This document shows positions 43,789-50,855 of a DNA stretch of 64,000 nt, in pieces. A program made the translations under genes and the position numbers. How positions within the stretch are numbered: the stretch's first letter is position 1; the number at the start of each line of letters is the position of its first letter. The notes under the pieces were generated by a model, which saw nothing but the letters and a program-made list of their open reading frames with translations, searched no databases and was not told where the DNA came from. The DNA is from Bryobacter sp. (GTDB lineage: Bacteria > Acidobacteriota > Terriglobia > Bryobacterales > Bryobacteraceae): NCBI GenBank assembly GCA_022843625.1, contig JALHNH010000005.1:1-64000 (forward strand), written 5' to 3'.

Positions 43789-46417
43789 GAGCATCCATTT
43801 TACCGTCTCGAGCCAGCCTTGAGAGCGCTGCCGCAACAATTGATTCGGCATCCGTTTCGAAGAAGCGGCGCAGGTATTGACGGTTTTCCGAGCGGCCAAA
43901 GCCGTCCGTGCCAAGAGCTGTCAGCCGGCCGCCAAGCCAGGGGGCTAGTTGATCCGAAAGCAGCTTCATATATTCGCTCGAGGCGATGATCGGGCCATGA
44001 GATCCGTCGAGAGCTTCCACAACGATTGGCCGTCTTGGACTTTCAGTCGGATGCAGGCGGTTCCAGCGCTCTACCTCAACGGCATTGCGGCGCAGGTTGA
44101 CATAGCTGGTAACAGACCAGGCGTCGGCTGCAATGTTGTACTTCTCAGCCAGAATGTCCTGTGCCCGAAGCACTTCATTGAGCATCGGGCCAGAGCCCCA
44201 AAGCTGGATCGAAGCTTCCCCGAGGCTGGACTTGCGCAGCTTGTACAGACCGCGGCGGATTCCGTTTTCGAGATCCGGAATGTCCGTGGGCATCTGCGGC
44301 TGCGGGTAATTTTCGTTGTAGCAGGTGATGTAATAGAAAATATTTTCGCGATTTTCATACATGCGGCGGATGCCGTCCTGAATGATCACTGCCATCTCAT
44401 AGGCGAAGGCAGGGTCGTAGCACTGGCACGTGGGCACAACACTGAACAGCACATGTGTGTGGCCATCCTGGTGCTGTAGGCCTTCACCGTTAAGTGTGGT
44501 GCGTCCAGCGGTGCCGCCCATCATGAAACCCTTGCCGCGAGAATCGGCAAATGCCCAAACCTGATCACCCACACGCTGAAACCCGAACATCGAATAGTAG
44601 ATGTAGAAGGGGATCATCGGCGTGTTGAGATTGGCATAAGCCGTGCCTGCGGCGGTAAAGCTGGCCATTGAGCCTGCTTCGGTGATGCCTTCTTCCAGAA
44701 TCTGACCGTCGCGTGATTCCTTGTAGTAAAGGAGCATGTCGCCATCGACTGGCTTATAAAGCTGGCCTTGGCTTGCATAGATACCGACTTCACGGAAGAG
44801 CGATTCCATGCCGAAAGTGCGCGCTTCATCCGGCACAATCGGAACCACCAGTTTGCTCAGAGATTTTTCTTTAAGCAGGTTCTTGAGGATTCCCACGAAA
44901 ACGGCAGTTGTAGAAGCCGGCCGCCCGCCCGAGCCCTTCAGGGATTCGGCAAACACGCTCATTTCAGGAGCTGTCAGAGACCAGGTGCCCTCATTTCGAG
45001 CGGGGATCGGGCCGCCCATGGCTGCGCGTCTTTTCTGGATGTATTGAGCTTCGACTGAGCTCTCTTCCGGCTTGTAGAAGCTGGCGGTCATTGCGGCTTC
45101 AGCAGGCACCGGGATGTTGAAGCGCTTGCGGACGTATTCAAGTTCGCTCTCATTCAACTTCTTCGCGTTGTGGGCGATATTCTTGCCCTCGCCGGCCTCA
45201 CCCATTCCGTAACCCTTGATGGTCTTCATCAGAATTACCGTTGGGCCGCCACGATGATCATAGGCGCGCTTGAGTGCGTTATAGACCTTGATTGGGTCAT
45301 GGCCGCCGCGCTTGAGGCTCTTGATTTCCTCATCGCTCATGTCCGCTACCAATTCAGCCAGTTCCGGGTATTTGCCAAAGAACTCGCTTCGTGCGTATGC
45401 CGGGCCCTTGACCTTGAAATTCTGATATTCGCCGTCGACACATTCAGCCATACGCTTGATCAGCAGGCCAGACTTGTCTTTGGCGAAGAGGCGATCCCAG
45501 TTGGAACCCCAGAGGCACTTGATCGTATTCCACCCAGCGCCACGGAAGGCGCCCTCGAGTTCCTGAATGATCGAGCCATTGCCCCGCACCGGGCCGTCCA
45601 GGCGCTGCAAATTGCAATTGATGATGAAGATCAGGTTGTCGAGCTTCTCGCGCGAAGCGAGCGTAAGTGCGCCCAGCGATTCCGGCTCGTCGGTTTCTCC
45701 ATCTCCACCGATCATGATTACCTTGCGGTCCGTAACCGGGATCATGCCACGGTTTTCGAGGTAGCGCAGAAAACGCGCATGGTAAATCGAATTGATCGGG
45801 CCAAGCCCCATGGAAACTGTAGGGAACTGCCAGAAGTCTGGCATCAGCCAGGGGTGCGGGTAGCTGGACAGGCCAGGTTGATCGCGCAGTTCGTGACGGA
45901 AGTTGATCAGATGCTGATCGCTCAGGCGGCCTTCGAGGTAGGCGCGCGCATAAACACCCGGTGAAGCATGGCCCTGATAGTAAACAAAATCGCCCGCTTG
46001 TGTGGAACCATCGGCAGCTGCAATGGACCCTCGAAAGAAGTGATTGAATCCCACTTCAGAAATGGTTGCCAGTGAGGCAAAGGTCGAAATGTGTCCACCG
46101 ATGTTGTCGTCGTATTTGTTGGCGCGCGCCACCATGGCCATCGCATTCCAACGCACAAAGGCCTTGATGCGGCGCTCGATCTCAAGATCGCCCGGGTAGG
46201 GAACTTCCTCCCATGCCGGCACTGTATTGATGTAGGGTGTGTTTAAACGCAGCGGCGCAGTAACGCCTAACTGGGCTGCTCTGGTCATGAGCTGTTGCAG
46301 CAGTTCGCTGGCTCGCTCGGCACCGGTTGTGTCGACGACCTGGTCGAGGGCTTCCAGCCACTCAGACGTTTCTTGTGCGTGAACGTCGACTTGAATCTCT
46401 GGCTTCGTGGTAATCAT
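43721..46417 (-). CDS. aceE: Pyruvate dehydrogenase E1 component (homodimeric type)
   Basis: An 898-residue E1 enzyme, close to the Escherichia coli AceE length of 887. It decarboxylates pyruvate with thiamine diphosphate and passes the acetyl group to E2. Motifs: GHISTFASLATI, the TPP motif GGDGETDEPESLGALTLASRE followed by IINCNLQRLDGPV, and C-terminal VVEALDGSHGPIIASSEYM. ATG 46417 (MITTKPEIQVDVHAQ) fits the family start; the frame is open further upstream to 46933 but that part overlaps the nitrilase gene in antisense and is not E1-like. E2 and E3 are not in this window. Confidence 0.96.
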   Translation of the reverse strand: MITTKPEIQVDVHAQETSEWLEALDQVVDTTGAERASELLQQLMTRAAQLGVTAPLRLNTPYINTVPAWEEVPYPGDLEIERRIKAFVRWNAMAMVARANKYDDNIGGHISTFASLATISEVGFNHFFRGSIAAADGSTQAGDFVYYQGHASPGVYARAYLEGRLSDQHLINFRHELRDQPGLSSYPHPWLMPDFWQFPTVSMGLGPINSIYHARFLRYLENRGMIPVTDRKVIMIGGDGETDEPESLGALTLASREKLDNLIFIINCNLQRLDGPVRGNGSIIQELEGAFRGAGWNTIKCLWGSNWDRLFAKDKSGLLIKRMAECVDGEYQNFKVKGPAYARSEFFGKYPELAELVADMSDEEIKSLKRGGHDPIKVYNALKRAYDHRGGPTVILMKTIKGYGMGEAGEGKNIAHNAKKLNESELEYVRKRFNIPVPAEAAMTASFYKPEESSVEAQYIQKRRAAMGGPIPARNEGTWSLTAPEMSVFAESLKGSGGRPASTTAVFVGILKNLLKEKSLSKLVVPIVPDEARTFGMESLFREVGIYASQGQLYKPVDGDMLLYYKESRDGQILEEGITEAGSMASFTAAGTAYANLNTPMIPFYIYYSMFGFQRVGDQVWAFADSRGKGFMMGGTAGRTTLNGEGLQHQDGHTHVLFSVVPTCQCYDPAFAYEMAVIIQDGIRRMYENRENIFYYITCYNENYPQPQMPTDIPDLENGIRRGLYKLRKSSLGEASIQLWGSGPMLNEVLRAQDILAEKYNIAADAWSVTSYVNLRRNAVEVERWNRLHPTESPRRPIVVEALDGSHGPIIASSEYMKLLSDQLAPWLGGRLTALGTDGFGRSENRQYLRRFFETDAESIVAAALSRLARDGKMDAHAAAQAIRDLGLNPEAPNPATL

Positions 46418-46462
46418 TGCTAAAGGGAATCTATTCTTTAATTTAGCTTGTTGGAGGTTGCG

Positions 46463-47752
46463 ATGGGGAAACGATGTCTCACCGGACGATGGATTCTTTC
46501 GATAGCGTTCATCGCTAACGCTTGGGTAGGCCTCGCTCATGAGGACAATGGCAACCGGGAAGAATGGCAAATCTGGAGCCCGCGACTCGAACAAAAACCC
46601 GCTGGAATCAAGCTTCCCGATGGCAGTCTGATCCTCACGGCAGCTGCAACTCCGGCGGCCTTTGGCGGCTGGGTCAAGTCTGTCAAAGGGATCCAGCCCG
46701 GACTTTGGTTTCGTTTTGAAGCCGAGTACCAGGTAGAAGGCCTGCGGCGTCCCCACAATCAAGTGTTGGTGAGGCTCCAATGGAAAGACGCGAAATGGGA
46801 TCCCGTGGGAGAAGCCGAATACGCATGGCGGGAAGAAAAATCCGGGCCCTGGACGCGCGTGTGGGAAGAAGTTCAGGCTCCCGTAAACGCTAAATTTGCC
46901 GAGCTGCAACTTTGGCTTTACGACGCGGAGCAAGGCGCAGTTGTGTTTCGCAACCCGGCACTGGAATTGACCGATGCTCCGCCATCGCGCCCGGTTCGCC
47001 TGTCGAGCCTGAACTTCCGCCCCTCAGGTGCTGAGGGCGGCGAGTCGAACGTCCTTAAGCTCATGGCCATGGCCCGTGAACAAATCACCCGGCCGGTAGA
47101 TCTGATGGTTTTTGGTGAAGGCGTCACTGTGGTTGGCAGTGTTAAAAAATATGCCGAAGTGGCAGAGGCGGCCGACGGTTACACCGCCAGGATTCTGGGC
47201 GAACTGGCGCGCGAAAAGAAGAGCTACATTGTTGCAGGCATCTACGAAAAGGAAGGAGTCTTTCTCTACAACACCGCGATTCTGCTGGACCGCGAAGGAA
47301 AGTTGGCTGGCAAATATAGAAAGGTGATGCTGCCCCGCGAAGAGATCGAACGAGGTCTTTCTCCGGGCGACAAAATGACCGTCTTCGACACAGACTTCGG
47401 CAAGCTCGGAATCATGGTCTGCTACGACGTCTTCTTCTCTGAGCCCTCAAAGCTCCTGGCTATGCAGGGGGCAGAAGTGGTGGCAATGCCAATCTGGGGT
47501 GGCAACGAGTGGCTGGCAAAGGCCCGCAGTATCGAAGGCCGCTTCACCTTGGTAGCCAGCGGCTACGACCACCCAACCTATGTCCAGAATCCGATGGGCG
47601 ATCGCCTCAGTGAAGCCAAAGCCAACGGAACTGCTGCTTATGCCGAAGTGGATCTGAATCAAAGCCAGCGGGAAAAATTCCTCGGTGACATGAAAGCAAG
47701 GAGAATGCGCGAAACACGTCTGGACCTCTCACCGGCAGCGCAACTTCGCTAA
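46463..47752 (+). CDS. Exported nitrilase-superfamily hydrolase with N-terminal beta-sandwich
   Basis: A 429-residue protein with a signal peptide (LTGRWILSIAFIANAWVGLA). Residues about 35-170 look like a carbohydrate-binding-type beta-sandwich (GLWFRFEAEYQVEG, AELQLWLYDAEQGAVVF). The nitrilase domain follows with the full catalytic triad: Glu219 (FGEG), Lys287 (KYRKVMLP) and Cys320 (MVCYD). ATG 46463 has GGAGG 5 bases upstream. It hydrolyses an amide or nitrile outside the cytoplasm; the fusion with a beta-sandwich suggests a polymer-bound substrate. Divergent from aceE. Confidence 0.85.
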   Translation: MGKRCLTGRWILSIAFIANAWVGLAHEDNGNREEWQIWSPRLEQKPAGIKLPDGSLILTAAATPAAFGGWVKSVKGIQPGLWFRFEAEYQVEGLRRPHNQVLVRLQWKDAKWDPVGEAEYAWREEKSGPWTRVWEEVQAPVNAKFAELQLWLYDAEQGAVVFRNPALELTDAPPSRPVRLSSLNFRPSGAEGGESNVLKLMAMAREQITRPVDLMVFGEGVTVVGSVKKYAEVAEAADGYTARILGELAREKKSYIVAGIYEKEGVFLYNTAILLDREGKLAGKYRKVMLPREEIERGLSPGDKMTVFDTDFGKLGIMVCYDVFFSEPSKLLAMQGAEVVAMPIWGGNEWLAKARSIEGRFTLVASGYDHPTYVQNPMGDRLSEAKANGTAAYAEVDLNQSQREKFLGDMKARRMRETRLDLSPAAQLR

Positions 47753-47761
47753 GCTGAAGGG

Positions 47762-48583
47762 ATGTGTTTCGCTCCGACTTTACTTGTTCTTTTGATGGCT
47801 CAGGCACCAGCCGCGAAAGGACCGGCCCCAGCAGCAAAAGCTCCCGCTGCCAAACCCGCAACTCCCGCCGCTAAGGCTCCCGCTCCTGCCGCCGCTAAGG
47901 CTCCAGGGGCTCCAGCCGCCCGCCCCGCCCTCAGAACTACACCAAAGCCGGCTGCCCCACCCAAGGCCGCTCCTGCCGCAAGTCTAAACACTGACGACGA
48001 AAAAACCGTCTACGCCCTCGGTTTGTCGATCTACCGCTCTATTCAGTCCTTTGATCTCTCGCCATCTGACATCGCTATTGTTCAGCGCGCCATCGCCGAC
48101 GCAGCCGCAAAGCAGCCCGCCGTAGCAATCGAAGAGTGGGGCCCCAAACTGCAAGGCCTGCAACAAAGCCGCGCCGCCCGTGTCGCCGAAAAAGAAAAGG
48201 CAAGTTCTGCTGCTTATCTCGTCAAGGCCGCCAGCGAATTGGGTGCACTCAAGACCGAATCCGGCCTGATCTATAAAGAAGTTACCCCCGGTACCGGCGC
48301 TTCCCCTACAGCCAGCGACACAGTGAAGGTTCATTACCGCGGCACCCTTACCGATGGCACCGAATTTGATAGCTCCTACAAGCGCAATGAACCGGCTCAG
48401 TTCCCCCTCGGCCAGGTCATCCCCTGCTGGACTGAAGGCGTTCAAAAAATGAAGGTGGGCGGCAAGGCTAAGCTGGTTTGCCCGTCGAGCATCGCCTACG
48501 GCGATAGCGGCCGTCCGTCCATCCCTGGCGGCGCAGCGCTCCTCTTCGATATCGAACTTCTCGAAATCGTAGCTGCCAAATAA
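47762..48583 (+). CDS. FKBP-type peptidyl-prolyl isomerase with low-complexity N-terminal linker
   Basis: A 273-residue exported isomerase. After a short signal (MCFAPTLLVLLMAQA) comes a linker of Ala/Pro/Lys repeats (AAKAPAA-type, about 15-75), then a helical FKBP_N-type region (about 80-160), then the FKBP domain (about 165-273): VKVHYRGTLTDGTEFDSS, FPLGQVIPCWTEGVQKMKVGGK, IAYGDSG, LLFDIELLEI. It folds proteins in the periplasm. The linker is encoded by near-repetitive GC-rich codons (47800-47960). Confidence 0.92.
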   Translation: MCFAPTLLVLLMAQAPAAKGPAPAAKAPAAKPATPAAKAPAPAAAKAPGAPAARPALRTTPKPAAPPKAAPAASLNTDDEKTVYALGLSIYRSIQSFDLSPSDIAIVQRAIADAAAKQPAVAIEEWGPKLQGLQQSRAARVAEKEKASSAAYLVKAASELGALKTESGLIYKEVTPGTGASPTASDTVKVHYRGTLTDGTEFDSSYKRNEPAQFPLGQVIPCWTEGVQKMKVGGKAKLVCPSSIAYGDSGRPSIPGGAALLFDIELLEIVAAK

Positions 48584-48641
48584 AGCCGGTCCCTCAAGAT
48601 TGATGTCGATCCTCCGATAACTGTTCTCGGAGGTAACTGCC

Positions 48642-48935
48642 ATGATTGAGCATCGGGATCACGGACGGCAGATCCTCGAACTGGAGTACCAGATTCTAAA
48701 CGAGCAAATGAATCAGTTGCTCAAGAGCCGGGCCTCCGACAGACACTCAGTTGAAGAGATCCATCGGTGGCGGAGCGATTTGTCTGCCAGACGATCTCCA
48801 GCGGATTTGATCCAACACCTTGCCCAGTCTGAGTCGCTGATTTGTCTGCACGCCCAGACCTCAGATTTCCGCAACCAGTACCGCCGTTTGCAGACTCGTA
48901 TGGCAGATCTGGGTCAGAGGCTGGGCTATTGGTAG
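48642..48935 (+). CDS. Small helical protein of unknown function
   Basis: A 97-residue charged protein with GGAGG 8 bases before its ATG, a good ribosome site. The sequence is mostly helical with Gln, Arg and Leu heptads (ILELEYQILNEQMNQLLKS, FRNQYRRLQTRMADLGQRLGYW). I recognise no family. It precedes the helical protein gene at 49114 and the GvpN-like ATPase by a 178-base gap containing a structured AT/GC leader, so it may or may not belong to the same unit. Confidence 0.65.
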   Translation: MIEHRDHGRQILELEYQILNEQMNQLLKSRASDRHSVEEIHRWRSDLSARRSPADLIQHLAQSESLICLHAQTSDFRNQYRRLQTRMADLGQRLGYW

Positions 48936-48980
48936 AAAAATCTAATTTAAACAAAAAATAGTTAAAAATCCGCGGCTGCC

Positions 48981-49060
48981 CGCCGAAAAGCTATACGAGC
49001 CGTAAGGCCGGGATGAGCGCATGCCATCCCTGGCAGAGCTTGAGCCGCCCGGCCAATGCG
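48981..49060 (+). promoter_or_regulatory. Candidate structured leader RNA before the helical protein/GvpN operon
   Basis: An AT-rich stretch (48939-48970) is followed by a GC-rich segment with alternative pairings. GGCCGGG (49006-49012) pairs with CCCGGCC (49048-49054). GGGATG (49010-49015) pairs with CATCCC (49025-49030), which excludes the first helix. AAGCT (48988-48992) pairs with AGCTT (49037-49041), and GCC-GTAA-GGC forms a small GNRA hairpin at 48999-49008. Mutually exclusive helices are what a regulatory leader shows. It matches no riboswitch class I know. Confidence 0.35.
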
Positions 49061-49113
49061 ATTTTCGGTCCCACAAATCAGGCACCTTTGCGTGCGCCGG
49101 GAGCAAGCCGTCG

Positions 49114-49941
49114 ATGAGTCAGTCCGATTCGGGCACAAGCATTATTGAGCTGGCTAGAGCCGCTGGAGCCCGCAAGTTGCTGTTAAAGAAAATGGTTCTG
49201 CAGTGCATTGAAGACCGCGGTATCGCCAGTGATTCGGGTCGTTTCGAGCGCCAGGCTGCCCTGCAAAGGATCACCCCGGTCCTGCCTGCCCCCGTTCACA
49301 CAAATCTCGCCGAAGATCGGCCACCCTCTCTCCCCCCTGATCTCGAATCACGATTAGCGCTTCTTGAAGCTCATTTGCCTTGCCCCGCTCCCTCGAGTTC
49401 GCTGAGTCAACAATCCATCGACGCACTCGCGGCCAGAGTGCATTCCATCGACCAAAAGATGGAGGTGCTCCGCAGCGATTATCGTTCCCTCGATCTCAGT
49501 GGCACCCGCATCAGCGAACAGGTCAGGAGCTTTGACCAAATCTTCGCTTCCCTCGGCCGCGACGCTCATAAGCTCAGCCAAACGGTGGACGCTCTTTCCT
49601 TGGAATTGCGTGATTCGCAGGCACAGATGCCAGACGCCGGGGCCTTGCAAGATCGTTTGACTCGCCTCGAATCCGGCATGGTGCGGGCGATTGATCTGCT
49701 TCAGTCTCCAAATCACGGGATTGCTGACCTTTCGCAAATGCGGGATCGATTCTCTAAAATTGAAGCGGGTTTGGAGCGAGTGATGAAAATTGTCGAAGAT
49801 TTGCCCGGCCCTCCAGAGGATTCCGTAGCCCTTGCCGAGAGCGAAGCTACTGCAAAAGTGCTGGCAAGCATCACCAGATTGGTTGAGGGAATGAAATCGT
49901 CAGATCGGCGACAGGTTCGACCAGGAGATTCACGTATATGA
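49114..49941 (+). CDS. Coiled-coil protein of unknown function, coupled to the GvpN-like ATPase
   Basis: A 275-residue protein. An N-terminal helix (SIIELARAAGARKLLLKKMVLQCIEDRG), a Pro-rich linker (about 60-90), and a long coiled-coil region with Leu heptads (LESRLALLEAHL, LQDRLTRLESGMVRAIDLL, IEAGLERVMKIVEDL). I chose ATG 49114 (GGGAG 10 bases upstream) over 49021, whose first 31 residues are not protein-like. The gene overlaps the ATPase gene by ATGA, so the two proteins are made together and may interact. Confidence 0.7.
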   Translation: MSQSDSGTSIIELARAAGARKLLLKKMVLQCIEDRGIASDSGRFERQAALQRITPVLPAPVHTNLAEDRPPSLPPDLESRLALLEAHLPCPAPSSSLSQQSIDALAARVHSIDQKMEVLRSDYRSLDLSGTRISEQVRSFDQIFASLGRDAHKLSQTVDALSLELRDSQAQMPDAGALQDRLTRLESGMVRAIDLLQSPNHGIADLSQMRDRFSKIEAGLERVMKIVEDLPGPPEDSVALAESEATAKVLASITRLVEGMKSSDRRQVRPGDSRI

Positions 49942-50855
49942 TCGATGGCTCACTCACTGGTTTGGTTGAAAGCCCCGAGCTCAAATCCGCCACAACAAGA
50001 GCTCTCGCCCACCTGTCTGCCAACTCCGCCGTGCATCTCTCCGGCCCGGTGGCAAGTGGCAAGACGGTGGTCGCTTTGCATTTGGCCGCCGCACTCGGCC
50101 GCCCTGTGATTCTGATGCAGGGCGAGCCACGTATCGGTCGCTCTGAAATTCTCGGCAGAGAACTGCCTGGCCGCCGCACTCAGGATACCGATCAGTTCAT
50201 CCACTCAATTCTCAGAATGGATGAGACTGTCCGAACGATCGGAGATGAAGATCGTCTGGCCGCTGCCTGCCAACATGGCCATACCCTCGTTTATGACGAT
50301 TTCACTCGCTCAAGCGCAGAGGCCAACAGTATTCTCAATAGCGTCCTTGGAGAAGGCATTCTTCACCTCGCGAATCGCAGCAGGGCGGGGCAACCTTACC
50401 TGCGAGTTCATCCCGACTTCCATCTGATTCTGACTTCAAGTCCTCAAGAGTTGAGCGTGAGCCATAGCCAGAGGGCCCTGATGGATCGCCTGGTCACCGT
50501 TCGTCTGGACTCTTACTCCCTCCAGGCCGAAGTCGCAATCGTAGCTGCGAAATCGAGGTTGGGTCTTGAGGACGTTCAGTCTGTTGTGGATTTGGTTCGA
50601 ATGCTAAGAGTGGTCAGCGAGCATGGCGACCAACCCAGTATTCGCGCCTCCATCGCAATTGCCCGGGTTCTGGCCCAACTCGGAGCCAGGGCACGTCATG
50701 ATGACGATAATTTTCGCTGGATTTGCCGGGACGTTCTGGGCGATAGCATCGCCAGTTTGGCTGGATCTGAAGAATCGCTACCCACTGGCGTGGTCGATGA
50801 AATCCTTGAGCGGCTCTGTCAGGAGTCTTCAGACTTTAGCGCTGCGATGGCTTGA
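49938..50855 (+). CDS. GvpN-type AAA+ ATPase (MoxR-like), without a gas-vesicle cluster
   Basis: A 305-residue ATPase that resembles gas-vesicle protein GvpN closely: Walker A GPVASGKT (36-43), LGRPVILMQGEP, DQFIHSIL, LVYDDFTRSSAEANSILNSVL and YLRVHPDFHLILTSSPQE. Two key residues differ from usual GvpN. Walker B is Asp120-Asp121 where GvpN has Asp-Glu, and the sensor-1 position reads TSSP where GvpN has TSNP. No gvpA or other gas-vesicle gene is in the window; the upstream neighbours are two helical proteins. Start overlaps the upstream stop. The 3' end overlaps the convergent gene by 20 bases. Confidence 0.85.
   Translation: MIDGSLTGLVESPELKSATTRALAHLSANSAVHLSGPVASGKTVVALHLAAALGRPVILMQGEPRIGRSEILGRELPGRRTQDTDQFIHSILRMDETVRTIGDEDRLAAACQHGHTLVYDDFTRSSAEANSILNSVLGEGILHLANRSRAGQPYLRVHPDFHLILTSSPQELSVSHSQRALMDRLVTVRLDSYSLQAEVAIVAAKSRLGLEDVQSVVDLVRMLRVVSEHGDQPSIRASIAIARVLAQLGARARHDDDNFRWICRDVLGDSIASLAGSEESLPTGVVDEILERLCQESSDFSAAMA

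Noticed and set aside
46418..46933. N-terminal extension of aceE to 1070 residues
   Set aside because: The extra 172 residues are antisense to the nitrilase gene and do not resemble E1. The family start is at 46417.
48981..49060. c-di-GMP riboswitch or mini-ykkC element
   Set aside because: The GNRA hairpin and GC helices looked similar at first, but the conserved GEMM core (GACGCAAAGCC-like) and the paired ACGR loops of mini-ykkC are absent.
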